This document shows positions 9,473 to 19,485 of a stretch of 64,000 nucleotides of DNA, in pieces (the stretch's first letter is position 1; each line of letters starts with the position of its first letter). Where the stretch lies: NCBI GenBank assembly GCA_902766045.1, contig CACXCA010000015.1, positions 1-64,000 of the forward strand. Direction: 5' to 3'. The DNA is from an uncultured Bacteroidales bacterium. Its GTDB lineage: Bacteria; Bacteroidota; Bacteroidia; Bacteroidales; Paludibacteraceae. The position numbers and the translations under genes are program-made. The notes beneath the pieces are model-generated. The model searched no databases. It saw only the letters and a program-made list of their open reading frames with translations, and was not told where the DNA came from.

Positions 9473-10837
9473 TTAATCTACATTATCGTGAAGATAAGAG
9501 TTCTTATCATCCTCATGAATACCCCGATCGTTCATTGAGACACTAGTGCCAAAGATATCCATTTCCTCCATGAAGCAAGATGATGATGTTGTTTTAGTCG
9601 GCATATCATCCTCGTCATCAAAAGAAACAGGCTCTGCTGGCATATCGAATGGTTTAGAGGTATTCACCACATTCACCTTAGGAGTCGATGCAACCTTCAC
9701 GCCTCTCTTGTCATCCCCATAATAGGTGTTTATCTTTTTGGCATCTACATCCACGATTACAGGATTACTTGCCACACGAGTTTCAACATTTGCGACAGGT
9801 CTTTTGAAGGCAAATGTCTTCTCACTATCTTTAAAGATAGCACCATCAATTTCTCCATCATTGAAGCCTGTAGCCACAATCGTGATATTTAATTCATCAG
9901 ACTCCAGATTAGGATCTTCTGTTGCACCCCAAATAATCTGATTGTCATCACACTGAACCTCTGATTGAAGATATTCGGTTATCGTGGTCAACTCATCGAC
10001 TAAGATACCATCCGAGCCATACGCAATATTCAAGAGGATATCTCTTGCACCAGTTAATTTAGTTGATAACAACAATGGTGAATCCAATGCGTTTTGTATC
10101 GCATTGAGCGCACGTCCCTCTCCTTTTTCTCTTGAAGAACCCATCACGGCATCTCCACTATCTGTCATCACCGTCTTAACATCCTCCAAGTCAACATTGA
10201 TGTAACCAGGCAACGTAATAATCTCGGCAATACCTTTTGCTGCAGTAGCCAATATATCATCTGCACAGGCAAACGCATTTTTAAGCGTGTAATCATGATA
10301 GATCTTACTGATTCGCTCTGTGCTGATAACAAGGATTGAATCCACGCAGGAACGCATTTCATCAACACCTTTTATGGCCTGTCCGATTCTTCTGTTTCCT
10401 TCGAATCTGAATGGTATAGTCACAATACCTACCGTAAGGATACCCATATCTTTCGCCGTTTTGGCAATCAACGGAGCAGCACCAGTACCTGTTCCTCCTC
10501 CCATACCAGCGGTGACAAACACCATTTTTGTGGAATCTTGCAAAATGCTTTTGACCTTGTCCAAAGAATATTCTGCACTTTCTCTACCCTTATTAGGATC
10601 ATTACCTGCGCCATGTCCATCAGAACCCAACTGAATCTTAATCGGCACAGGTGATTTACGAAGGGATTGACAGTCGGTATTACATACAACAAATTCAACA
10701 TTATTGATACCTAACTCATACATGTGATTCACTGCATTGGTTCCTCCTCCACCAACGCCTATCACCTTTATCACGGGCTTATCTTCGGAGATACCGCCCA
10801 AATCGTCAAGCATGATAACTTCGTCTTCCATAATCAT
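9473..10837 (-). CDS. ftsZ: Cell division GTPase FtsZ
   Basis: FtsZ is the tubulin-like GTPase that forms the division ring. In 454 residues the globular domain is intact: GVGGGGTNAV near residue 27, the GTP-binding signature GGGTGTG at 113-119, and the T7-loop pattern NVDLED near 215. A long linker (residues about 330-430) follows. The extreme C-terminus reads DKNSYLHDNVD; the usual conserved peptide that binds FtsA and other partners (D-x-P-x-x-L-R/K-R-like) is not recognisable or is strongly changed. The stop is 26 bp from yqeY and the start lies 18 bp after ftsA. Confidence 0.97.
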   Translation of the reverse strand: MIMEDEVIMLDDLGGISEDKPVIKVIGVGGGGTNAVNHMYELGINNVEFVVCNTDCQSLRKSPVPIKIQLGSDGHGAGNDPNKGRESAEYSLDKVKSILQDSTKMVFVTAGMGGGTGTGAAPLIAKTAKDMGILTVGIVTIPFRFEGNRRIGQAIKGVDEMRSCVDSILVISTERISKIYHDYTLKNAFACADDILATAAKGIAEIITLPGYINVDLEDVKTVMTDSGDAVMGSSREKGEGRALNAIQNALDSPLLLSTKLTGARDILLNIAYGSDGILVDELTTITEYLQSEVQCDDNQIIWGATEDPNLESDELNITIVATGFNDGEIDGAIFKDSEKTFAFKRPVANVETRVASNPVIVDVDAKKINTYYGDDKRGVKVASTPKVNVVNTSKPFDMPAEPVSFDDEDDMPTKTTSSSCFMEEMDIFGTSVSMNDRGIHEDDKNSYLHDNVD

Positions 10838-10855
10838 ATACTCTTTTATTATTTT

Positions 10856-12217
10856 TTATTCTAATTTATCTTGTGGGTCACTGGTTGGGTCATTGAACAA
10901 CGTTCCTGTAAAAATCTCTACCAACTGCTTTGACTTTTTAAAGAAGCCTTTCTTCTTCGGTTTCCGCTCCTCTATGGACTCATTCTTTTCAACCGAACTT
11001 GAGGCTGTCTCTTGCTCTTGCACATCTAAATCCGTCAATACAACAGAATGACCTCCTGCATGATACAGAGCACTCAACAACGAAGCATACGTCCGCGCTT
11101 CATTACATTCCTCTTTTCCACGTACATATCCCAATCGAGTGGCGATTCCCAAGGACTCTTCAAACTTCTCCTTTATAAACCTAAGATTTGCACCACCTCC
11201 CACAAGAACAATCTGATTCAACTGTCGGCCTGCTAATGTGACTGACAATACCTCAGATATCTGATTCAAAAACTTGTTCATCCGCTGTTCTATGATACCA
11301 GATATCACATCACTCTGATATGTATGCACCTCCCCATAAACCGTCATGTTAAAATTAAAGCTATCCTCCATATAAGGCATTGCACACAATCTATGTTTTA
11401 TCTTTCGAGCATCCTTCCCCGACATCTTCAAATCTTCCAAATCCTTCGTAATATGCTCACTACCTTTCGGCAACACATATATATACTTCATCGTATTCTT
11501 CTGGAATATTGACACGCTGATCGTATCACCTCCGAAATCCACCAATGCTACGCCATCCGACAACTCTTGCTCCGTCAAAATAACATCACTCATATTCATG
11601 GCAGATAGCATTATATTTACTTGCGAACACCCTGCTCTTTTAAAACATTCATGTATATTCGCAACAGCATTCTCACGGACAATCACATTTTGGAACTCGA
11701 CAGACAAATGACTACAAAGACAGCCAACAGGGTTCTCTTCTTCAAAGCCATCCAATATATAACGTTGTGGAATAGACAACAAGAAATCTTTGTTATACTT
11801 GGCATACCCTGTTTGTGCAAAGTTGGTGTTTTCTCTTTCCATCTCCTGTATTAATTCGGTCGTAACCTCCGTATTATGCGGCAAATTACGTTCAATGACT
11901 TTCGAAACACCTTGTGTATAAGCTCCTGAAACGGATACATATACAGTATCAAAATCAATCTTAAAATTAGCAAGTGTTGAACTCCGCTTTATTTTGGAAT
12001 AGAGACGATTCTGCAAAAGCAACAGAAGGGTTTTCACACAGCCTGATGCTGCTTCTATATTCTTCACATAGCCATGCGAGATACCTGACGACTCAACCGA
12101 TTCTATCGTCACGCATTTGAACACGCCTTCTTCATTAAAATATCCTACAGCTCCTTTAACATTGAAGCTTCCTATATCCACTGCCACGGATAATTTACCA
12201 TAATCAAAATCTGCCAT
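10856..12217 (-). CDS. ftsA: Cell division protein FtsA
   Basis: FtsA is an actin-like ATPase that ties FtsZ to the inner membrane. The 453-residue protein shows an actin-fold N-terminus (VAVDIGSFNVKGAVG), the FtsA-specific SHUT/1C region, a phosphate-2 loop (VALVDFGGDTISVSI) and an adenosine motif (QIVLVGGGANLRFIKE). A charged linker leads to the basic amphipathic stretch GFFKKSKQLVEIFTGTLF, the expected membrane-targeting helix, but about 13 residues follow it, so it is not at the extreme end. Gene order ftsQ-ftsA-ftsZ with short gaps indicates one operon. Confidence 0.96.
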   Translation of the reverse strand: MADFDYGKLSVAVDIGSFNVKGAVGYFNEEGVFKCVTIESVESSGISHGYVKNIEAASGCVKTLLLLLQNRLYSKIKRSSTLANFKIDFDTVYVSVSGAYTQGVSKVIERNLPHNTEVTTELIQEMERENTNFAQTGYAKYNKDFLLSIPQRYILDGFEEENPVGCLCSHLSVEFQNVIVRENAVANIHECFKRAGCSQVNIMLSAMNMSDVILTEQELSDGVALVDFGGDTISVSIFQKNTMKYIYVLPKGSEHITKDLEDLKMSGKDARKIKHRLCAMPYMEDSFNFNMTVYGEVHTYQSDVISGIIEQRMNKFLNQISEVLSVTLAGRQLNQIVLVGGGANLRFIKEKFEESLGIATRLGYVRGKEECNEARTYASLLSALYHAGGHSVVLTDLDVQEQETASSSVEKNESIEERKPKKKGFFKKSKQLVEIFTGTLFNDPTSDPQDKLE

Positions 12218-12242
12218 GTCTATTCCTTTTTTTATGTTAACA

Positions 12243-12989
12243 CTATCTTTTTGTGCATACTACCTGTCCGTCATACATTAAGTTAATTTCCTTATAACAA
12301 TTCCAGCCCAAATGGTTGAATCCGTTCTTATAGACAGAAAATAACTTCTTTAATTTCGTATCATATTCATTCAAAGTGCCCATCCGAATCAGTTGATTAC
12401 CAACTCTCGGAACAAGCGTCACTTCTTTTTTTGCATTCACGTCAATCTGTTCAATAAAGGCATTCCAAAACTTGTCTTCATGAACGAACTTCAAAAAATC
12501 ATACAGTTCCTCCTGCGCATATTTTTCTGACAACACGCCTGTGACAATCGGCACATACGCAGCAAAATTTTCTGCCACCCTCATAATCTGTCCGTCACTA
12601 TCCACATAATAATTTCCAGTGGAGGACATCACTCTAAAGATGGGTTCTCTCTGAACAATATCAATACGCATCATTCCCGAAGGGGTGAGGTAACACTCCG
12701 CTCTTTTAATACGTGATTTAGATTCCAACACGGATTCTATCTTGGTCTCATCAATGAATTCGGCTCTCACACCTAGCGGACTATGACCCGACTCTTCCAA
12801 GAAACGGAGCACCTCGGTCTTGGAAACGAACCGTAGGCTTGCACTATCTAATATACAAACTTTACATGCCGAGCAAATCTGCGATTTAGAATTATAAGTA
12901 AATGCTGACAAGGAAAAAGCAATATAAGCAGCTATCAAAACAACCGACAACCACTTAACATATTCTTTCCATTTGCTCTTGTTCATCAT
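12243..12989 (-). CDS. ftsQ: Cell division protein FtsQ
   Basis: This 248-residue protein has a short cytoplasmic start, one membrane segment (about residues 12-28) and a periplasmic part. The POTRA-like portion (FVSKTEVLRFLEESGHSPLG, then IKRAECYLTPSGMMRIDIVQREPIFRV) fits FtsQ/DivIB, which bridges early and late division proteins. The sequence is poorly conserved, as is normal for Bacteroidota FtsQ, and the assignment leans on this POTRA-like pattern plus position between murC and ftsA. Confidence 0.88.
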   Translation of the reverse strand: MMNKSKWKEYVKWLSVVLIAAYIAFSLSAFTYNSKSQICSACKVCILDSASLRFVSKTEVLRFLEESGHSPLGVRAEFIDETKIESVLESKSRIKRAECYLTPSGMMRIDIVQREPIFRVMSSTGNYYVDSDGQIMRVAENFAAYVPIVTGVLSEKYAQEELYDFLKFVHEDKFWNAFIEQIDVNAKKEVTLVPRVGNQLIRMGTLNEYDTKLKKLFSVYKNGFNHLGWNCYKEINLMYDGQVVCTKR

Positions 12990-13001
12990 AAACAGCCTAC
13001 T

Positions 13002-14375
13002 CTATATATTATATTTCTTTCTAAACTTCTGTTCCATTTCTGGAATTAAAAGATCCAAGTCTCCCGCCCCCACCATCAACAACACATCATACGCTCTTTC
13101 ATCGACCGATTTCACCAGATCCTGTTTGCTGATCAATCGTTTATTCTTTAATTCAACTTTATCCAACAACATTTGAGAATTCACACCTGGAATAGGTTGT
13201 TCTCTTGCAGGATATATATCTAATAGCATCAGTTCATCCGCAGTGGATAGTACTTTGGCAAAATCATCTGCCAAATCACGCGTACGTGTATATAGATGTG
13301 GTTGGAACACCACCGTCAACCGACGATCAGCATACAACCGTCTGATTGATTCTATGCTCGATTTTAATTCATTTGGATGATGAGCATAATCATCTAGAAA
13401 GACGATCTTATCGGATTTTATATGGAAATCAAATCTTCTCTTCACGCCCCTGAATGATTTCATTCCCTCTCTCAATTCATCTGGTCTCACCCCATTCAAC
13501 CATGCGATAGACATAGCGGCTACACCATTCTCAATGTTCACATACACTGGGACACCTAGCTGAATATCCTTGATCACCTCCTTCGGAGTTACGAAATCAA
13601 AAACTATCTCACCTTTTCCAATCCGTATGTTCTCAGCATGGAAATCTCCTTTATCAACAGAATAACTGTAATGTGTCACACCTTTCTGCAACCGAGGATG
13701 AATCGGCAATCCTTCTTTCATCAAGAGAACGCCATCCGGACGAATCAATGAAGTGAATTCTTCAAATCCTGCTCTATAAGCCTCAACCGTTCCATAGATA
13801 TCTAGATGATCAGCATCCACGGCAGTAACCACTGCCATATATGGAGATAAGGTAAGGAAGGAATGATCATACTCATCTGCCTCTATGACCACCAAATCAC
13901 TCTCATCCGACAGCAACAGATTCTTGGAGAAATTCTTCGATATACCGCCCAAGAAAGCATTACATTGTACCGATGAATTATGCAACAGATGACTTAACAT
14001 CGTGGATGTGGTAGTCTTACCATGTGTACCCGACACACACAATCCTTTCTGCATACGAGTGATCTCACCTAATATCTGCGAACGTTTCTGTATCACAAAA
14101 TTATGATCCCTGAACCATGTCATCTCAGACATATCCGATGGAACTGCAGGCGTATATACAACCACTGTATCATCAGGCTTTCTATATGCCTCAGGTATCA
14201 TAGCCACATCATCCACATAATGGATAGAGATACCCTCTTGTTCCAACTCACGTGTTAAAACAGAAGAGACTCTATCGTAACCCGCCACGCAAAAACCTTT
14301 TGCTTTAAAATAACGGGCTAATGCACTCATGCCGATGCCTCCGATACCTACAAAATATATGTGTTTTCTTAACAT
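13002..14375 (-). CDS. murC: UDP-N-acetylmuramate-L-alanine ligase MurC
   Basis: MurC adds L-alanine to UDP-MurNAc, the first step of the stem peptide. The 457-residue protein shows the Rossmann start (FVGIGGIGMSALA), the ATP-binding SGTHGKTT at 115-122, VIEADEYDHSFL with substrate and metal ligands, and FLDDYAHHP in the C-terminal ligase domain. The start overlaps the end of murG by seven bases, and ftsQ follows after 12 bp, so translation is likely coupled through the cluster. Confidence 0.97.
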   Translation of the reverse strand: MLRKHIYFVGIGGIGMSALARYFKAKGFCVAGYDRVSSVLTRELEQEGISIHYVDDVAMIPEAYRKPDDTVVVYTPAVPSDMSEMTWFRDHNFVIQKRSQILGEITRMQKGLCVSGTHGKTTTSTMLSHLLHNSSVQCNAFLGGISKNFSKNLLLSDESDLVVIEADEYDHSFLTLSPYMAVVTAVDADHLDIYGTVEAYRAGFEEFTSLIRPDGVLLMKEGLPIHPRLQKGVTHYSYSVDKGDFHAENIRIGKGEIVFDFVTPKEVIKDIQLGVPVYVNIENGVAAMSIAWLNGVRPDELREGMKSFRGVKRRFDFHIKSDKIVFLDDYAHHPNELKSSIESIRRLYADRRLTVVFQPHLYTRTRDLADDFAKVLSTADELMLLDIYPAREQPIPGVNSQMLLDKVELKNKRLISKQDLVKSVDERAYDVLLMVGAGDLDLLIPEMEQKFRKKYNI

Positions 14376-15478
14376 TCTTCTTTTACTAATTTTAAAATCT
14401 CATCAGCAATACGATCTGCTGAATCCAATTGAGCCAATGCTCTTGCGCCATTCCCTAAAGATTGCAACTGACTTTCATCATTGATTAAAGCCAATGCCTC
14501 ATCCACCATCTTCGTCCGAGCCTCAACATCAGCTATCATCACGGCTGCTCCTTTGGATGAAAGGGCCTGTGCATTCTTCGTCTGATGATCCTCTGCCACA
14601 TTAGGAGACGGAACCAAGATAGAAGGTTTGCCCAGCAAACATAATTCAGAGATGGAACTAGCACCTGCACGTGAAACCACTAAATCGGCCACAGCATACG
14701 CATAATCCATTCTTTTTACAAAATCCGTTATCAGGATGTTTGGTAACTCCATTCCTTCAACCGATTTCTTTATATCTTCAAAATAATACTTTCCTGTTTG
14801 CCAGATCACTTGAATTCCTGAATCATTCAGTTTTTTCAAGCCCTCCTTTACGCTCTGATTGATTGTGCGGGCTCCAAGGCTACCACCAATAATCAACAAT
14901 GTTTTCTTATCTGAAGAGAATTGGAAGAAATCAAATGCCTCTTGAGCTTTAGGTGACACTTCCAAGAAATCCTGTCGAACAGGATTACCTGTCAATATAA
15001 TGGATTCCTTCGGAAAGAATCTTTCCATATTATCATATGCCACACAAATCTTTGCAGCTTTCTTTGCCAACAGCTTGTTTGTCACACCTGCATACGAATT
15101 TTGTTCCTGAAGAATAGTTGGGATATGCAACGAATTAGCTGCATACAAGGTCGGACCGCTCGCATAGCCCCCCACTCCAATCACAACATTAGGTTGAAAT
15201 TCTCTAACAATCTGTTTAGCCATCCGAATGCTTTTAAACAGTTTAGCCAACACACTAATGTTCTTCAATATGTTACTTCGATCGAAGCCACATACTGGCA
15301 ACCCCTTAATTTGATACCCAGCATTAGGCACCTTTTCCATTTCCATACGACCTTCAGCACCTACGAACAAGAACTCCACATCGGGTCTTTTCTTTTTCAG
15401 TGCATTAGCAATTGAGATAGCAGGGAATATATGACCACCTGTGCCACCTCCACTAACAATAAATTTCAATTTTGCCAT
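14369..15478 (-). CDS. murG: Lipid II synthase MurG
   Basis: MurG is the inner-membrane-associated glycosyltransferase that adds GlcNAc to lipid I. In 369 residues it has the N-terminal GGGTGGHIFPA (10-20), the second G-loop GVGGYASGP, LQEQNSYAG, and the donor-binding GGSLGARTIN and SRAGASSISEL motifs. The length is normal. The stop overlaps murC; ftsW lies 65 bp upstream. Confidence 0.97.
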   Translation of the reverse strand: MAKLKFIVSGGGTGGHIFPAISIANALKKKRPDVEFLFVGAEGRMEMEKVPNAGYQIKGLPVCGFDRSNILKNISVLAKLFKSIRMAKQIVREFQPNVVIGVGGYASGPTLYAANSLHIPTILQEQNSYAGVTNKLLAKKAAKICVAYDNMERFFPKESIILTGNPVRQDFLEVSPKAQEAFDFFQFSSDKKTLLIIGGSLGARTINQSVKEGLKKLNDSGIQVIWQTGKYYFEDIKKSVEGMELPNILITDFVKRMDYAYAVADLVVSRAGASSISELCLLGKPSILVPSPNVAEDHQTKNAQALSSKGAAVMIADVEARTKMVDEALALINDESQLQSLGNGARALAQLDSADRIADEILKLVKEEC

Positions 15479-15543
15479 ATAAAGAATATATTAAGAAGTT
15501 TAACCATATTACAGTAAAAAGAATCAACACCTTAAAAGAAAAA

Positions 15544-16821
15544 CTAATCTCCCTTATCACACGTCTCCGCTTGTTTCCTCATCTTTTGCATCTTAGCCTC
15601 TTCATTTTGTTCCATTGCAGTTTTACTTATACACAATATGATGCCAAAATAAAGGCTTGTAATCAAGATAGAAGTACCTCCTCGGCTAAATAGCGGTAAT
15701 GGCTGACCCGAAACAGGAGCCAATCCCACAGCAATAAACACATTTATGTATGTTTGTACCATAATCATAGAAGAAAGTCCCAACGCAATAAGCGACTGTG
15801 CAACCGAATTACACTGTTTTTTTACCAGGACTCCCACCCTGTACATAAATGCTAAGTACAAAATAATTACAAAAATAGCTAAAAATCCAACTTCTTCTAT
15901 CATTAAAGAGAAAATAAAATCAGCATAAGCCAAAGGAAGGAAATCTCGCTGTACGCTATTACCGATTCCCAAGCCGAACCACTTACCATTTGCCACGGCT
16001 ATCTTTGCGCGTCGTTCCTGATAATTCTCCTCTGTCAGCGTATATTTCTCCTCTTCTGGTGTTTCTTCAAAGAACCTTGACAATCGTTTTTTCCAAGTGG
16101 TTAAACGAGGTAGCAGACCAGAGGCTTGTTGGTGTGTCATAACCGTATGCTCGGATGCAGAAACATGGGGTTCAGCATCTGGTGCCAACCATATCACGCC
16201 AATCACCAACGAGACACCTAAAACGCCTATGCCAATCATCTTCAACAACAACTTCCACGACAATCGAGCGAAATACATCATCATGAAACCTATCAGCACT
16301 AAAAGTAAAGCGGTGGATAGATTATCTACCATGATAATGACTGAAGGGATCAACAGACATATCAGATACCTCCATAATCCGTCATCAGGTGTTTTGTCTT
16401 TCTTGTTCTGATACTGAGACAAAAGGCAAGCTAAGAACAGAACCGTAGAAACCTTCACCAACTCTGAAGGCTGGAATAAGATACCAAAAAGAGATATCCA
16501 TCGTCGAGCTCCATTCACCGAAACGCCAATGATAGGTGTTAAAACAAGCAATATCAACGAAGCAATATACATTGGTCTCACAGCCATCATAATGTATTTG
16601 AACGGCAGTTTATGGACAAAGAACACAACTGCAAGTCCGCCCAACAGAAACATAACATGCATCCATACAGGAGCGTAATAAGTTCCTCCCTTCGCCACCG
16701 CTTTGTGTGCCAAGGAACTAGATGCGCTATACATTGTCACCGCTGATATGATAATCATGATGACAAAAATGGCCCAAATGATCTTATCGCCCTTTATATA
16801 TGTCGATATAAATTTCTGCAT
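15544..16821 (-). CDS. ftsW: SEDS glycan polymerase FtsW
   Basis: A 425-residue polytopic membrane protein of the SEDS family, which polymerises lipid II at the septum together with the class B PBP FtsI. Visible family features are the hydrophobic N-terminal segments, NGARRWI followed by FQPSELVK, a long loop with many charged residues (about 225-275), FIFSLMIEEVGF, and the C-terminal GLAPVSGQPLPLFSRGGTS. It lies between murD and murG, the usual dcw site for ftsW rather than rodA. Confidence 0.95.
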   Translation of the reverse strand: MQKFISTYIKGDKIIWAIFVIMIIISAVTMYSASSSLAHKAVAKGGTYYAPVWMHVMFLLGGLAVVFFVHKLPFKYIMMAVRPMYIASLILLVLTPIIGVSVNGARRWISLFGILFQPSELVKVSTVLFLACLLSQYQNKKDKTPDDGLWRYLICLLIPSVIIMVDNLSTALLLVLIGFMMMYFARLSWKLLLKMIGIGVLGVSLVIGVIWLAPDAEPHVSASEHTVMTHQQASGLLPRLTTWKKRLSRFFEETPEEEKYTLTEENYQERRAKIAVANGKWFGLGIGNSVQRDFLPLAYADFIFSLMIEEVGFLAIFVIILYLAFMYRVGVLVKKQCNSVAQSLIALGLSSMIMVQTYINVFIAVGLAPVSGQPLPLFSRGGTSILITSLYFGIILCISKTAMEQNEEAKMQKMRKQAETCDKGD

Positions 16822-16881
16822 GATCTACATCATAACACTTGATTGTAAAACCTAATCTATATTCTATAGATGAATCCAATC

Positions 16882-18216
16882 CTATAATTGTTTAACATAC
16901 TGTTTGAATTGAGCGCCACGGTCTTCATAACTCTTGAAAAGATCAAAGCTTGCGCAGCATGGAGAGAGAAGAACGGTGTCACCTTTCTGAGCCAATCGAT
17001 AACACTTATCAACGGCCTCTTTCATTGAGGAGGCATCTTCCATGACAGGAACTTTTCCTTCAAAGAATCCATGAAGTTTAGTGTTATCAACACCTAAACA
17101 GACGATAGCCTTCACCTTCGTCTTCACCAACTCCTCTATCTCAGTATAATCATTTCCTTTATCTTTACCTCCCAAGATCAACACAACAGGGTCTGTCATA
17201 CACTGAAGTGCATACCAGCAAGAATTTACATTCGTTGCTTTTGAGTCATTGATAAAATGTATTCCACCAACAGTAGCCACATCCTCCAGACGGTGTTCTG
17301 CGCCCTTAAATGATTGCAGCGAAGCACATAACTTATCATCCTGCATATTGCACACACAAGCTGTAATGCTGGCTGCCATGGAGTTATACATATTGTGAGT
17401 ACCTCTCAACGGAATAGAAGAAAGCGGCACATTCACCGAGCGATCCTGCAGATTGATTCGCATTAATTCATTCTCGATATATGCTGCAATACCTCCTGCC
17501 TTATGCAAAGCGAAAGGTAATTTTTTCGCCTCGATATGGCGTCTTTCCAACTCCTTTTGAATAACAGGGTCATCATTCCAATAAATGAAGTAGTCGGACG
17601 TCTTCATATTCTGTACGATTCGGAACTTCGAGTTAATATAATTTTGAAATTTATACTCATAACGGTCTAAATGATCTGGTGTGATATTCAAGAGGACAGC
17701 CACATCCGCCTTAAACTCATACATACCGTCCAATTGGAAGCTACTCAATTCGATGACATAATAGTCCTTGTCATCCAAAGCCACCTGACGAGCCAAACTG
17801 AAACCGATATTACCAGCCAGTCCCACATTCAATCCAGCATCTTTCAACAAGTGATGAATCAACATGGTTGTGGTCGTCTTTCCATTACTACCCGTAATAC
17901 AAATCATCTTGGCGTCTGTATATCGATTTGCAAATTCAATTTCTGAGACGATAGAAATAGAACGTTCTCTTAAGGCAACGATGATAGGCGCATTTTCAGG
18001 AATACCAGGACTCTTTACCACCTCATTCGCTGAAAGAATCTTATCCTCTGAGTGAGTACCCTCTTCCCAAGGAATATTGTATTCATCCAACTCCTTTTTG
18101 TATTGGTCTTTGATGGAAGACTTATCCGATACAAAGACATCAAGTCCCTTCTTCTTAGCCAAAATAGCGGCACCCACACCACTTTCACCTGCGCCTAATA
18201 CTACCAATCTTTTCAT
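16882..18216 (-). CDS. murD: UDP-N-acetylmuramoylalanine-D-glutamate ligase MurD
   Basis: MurD adds D-glutamate to UDP-MurNAc-L-Ala. With the start at 18216 (MKRLVVLGAGESG) it is 444 residues, normal for the family. Motifs: an N-terminal Rossmann loop, TGSNGKTT at about 108-115, LNITPDHLDRY, EHRLEDV and FINDSKATN. The open frame continues 27 codons further upstream, but that part would overlap the end of mraY and encodes a Tyr- and Asn-rich stretch without similarity, so the inner ATG, 23 bp after mraY, is preferred. Confidence 0.96.
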   Translation of the reverse strand: MKRLVVLGAGESGVGAAILAKKKGLDVFVSDKSSIKDQYKKELDEYNIPWEEGTHSEDKILSANEVVKSPGIPENAPIIVALRERSISIVSEIEFANRYTDAKMICITGSNGKTTTTMLIHHLLKDAGLNVGLAGNIGFSLARQVALDDKDYYVIELSSFQLDGMYEFKADVAVLLNITPDHLDRYEYKFQNYINSKFRIVQNMKTSDYFIYWNDDPVIQKELERRHIEAKKLPFALHKAGGIAAYIENELMRINLQDRSVNVPLSSIPLRGTHNMYNSMAASITACVCNMQDDKLCASLQSFKGAEHRLEDVATVGGIHFINDSKATNVNSCWYALQCMTDPVVLILGGKDKGNDYTEIEELVKTKVKAIVCLGVDNTKLHGFFEGKVPVMEDASSMKEAVDKCYRLAQKGDTVLLSPCCASFDLFKSYEDRGAQFKQYVKQL

Positions 18217-18239
18217 AACGTAATAGTATAAATAATCAT

Positions 18240-19454
18240 TTAACGAATTTTTAATGTAACGATTGTCAGCATTGCCAACAACATAGTAATTATCCAAAAA
18301 CGAGCAACTATCTTAGATTCTGGAATGTTTTTCTTTTGAAAGTGATGATGTAGCGGAGCCATCAAAAAGACACGTCTTCCCTCACCAAATTTTTTCTTTG
18401 TATATTTGAAATAAGATGTTTGAATGATAACAGATATACTCTCAACGAAAAAGATACCACATAAGATAGGCAAAAGGAGTTCCTTACGAATGATGATAGC
18501 ACTTACGGCAATCACACCTCCGATCATCAAACTTCCCGTATCACCCATAAACACTTGTGCTGGATAGGCATTGTACCATAGGAAGCCTATCAACGCACCC
18601 ACAAATGCGCAGATAAATATCACCAACTCTTCTGAATTAGGGATATACATAATATTCAAATAGCTTGCAAATTCAACGTGACTGGACAAATAAGTTAAAA
18701 TTCCCAATGTCACACCAATGATAGCCGACACACCCGTCGATAATCCATCCAGTCCATCCGTCAGATTTGCACCATTCGAAACGGCTGTCACCACGAAGAT
18801 AACCATCAACATGAAGAAGATCCAGCCAAGAATCTGAGCATTATCTCCTGCCCATGCGAAGATATCTGAATAGTCAAAATTGTTGTTTTTAACAAATGGA
18901 ATGGTGGTCTTGGTGGATTTCTCCGATTGATTTTCATACTCAATCACCTCTGTATTCTGGCGGATCGTAGTTGTATTCTCACGGATAACAACATCATCAC
19001 TCATATACAATGTCAGGGCAACAATAAAGCCAATCCCAATCTGACCGATTATCTTGTATCGACCCTTCATTCCCTCTTTATCTTTTTTGAAGACTTTTAT
19101 ATAATCGTCCCAAAATCCCATGAAGCCGAGCCACAACGTAGTAATAACCATCAGGATGATGTAGATATTATCCAATCTAGCCAGCAATAGAACTGGAATC
19201 AAGATTGAAATGATGATAATCACACCACCCATAGTAGGGGTACCCTTCTTCGCCATCTGACCTGCCAAGTCCAAATCACGAATAGTCTCTCCGATTTGCT
19301 TCTTCTGCAAATACTGGATGATCTTCTTACCTATGAAGGTAGCAATCAGCAAGGCAAAGATAAATGCCAAAGCCGACCGAAATGAGATGTACTTGAAGAC
19401 TCCTGCGCCAGGCACATCCATCTGAGACAGAAAATTAAACAAATAATAAAACAT
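18240..19454 (-). CDS. mraY: Phospho-MurNAc-pentapeptide transferase MraY
   Basis: MraY moves phospho-MurNAc-pentapeptide onto undecaprenyl phosphate to make lipid I in the inner membrane. The 404-residue polytopic protein has the GTPTMGG motif, [20 protein letters not shown] with the double Asp, [12 protein letters not shown], and MGDTGSL, followed by [10 protein letters not shown] near the C-terminus. It carries an inserted hydrophilic loop of about 40 residues after the [12 protein letters not shown] stretch, longer than in Proteobacteria and usual for Bacteroidales. Confidence 0.97.
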   Translation of the reverse strand: MFYYLFNFLSQMDVPGAGVFKYISFRSALAFIFALLIATFIGKKIIQYLQKKQIGETIRDLDLAGQMAKKGTPTMGGVIIIISILIPVLLLARLDNIYIILMVITTLWLGFMGFWDDYIKVFKKDKEGMKGRYKIIGQIGIGFIVALTLYMSDDVVIRENTTTIRQNTEVIEYENQSEKSTKTTIPFVKNNNFDYSDIFAWAGDNAQILGWIFFMLMVIFVVTAVSNGANLTDGLDGLSTGVSAIIGVTLGILTYLSSHVEFASYLNIMYIPNSEELVIFICAFVGALIGFLWYNAYPAQVFMGDTGSLMIGGVIAVSAIIIRKELLLPILCGIFFVESISVIIQTSYFKYTKKKFGEGRRVFLMAPLHHHFQKKNIPESKIVARFWIITMLLAMLTIVTLKIR

Positions 19455-19485
19455 CTTATTTATAGTTAACTAGTTAATATTTCTG

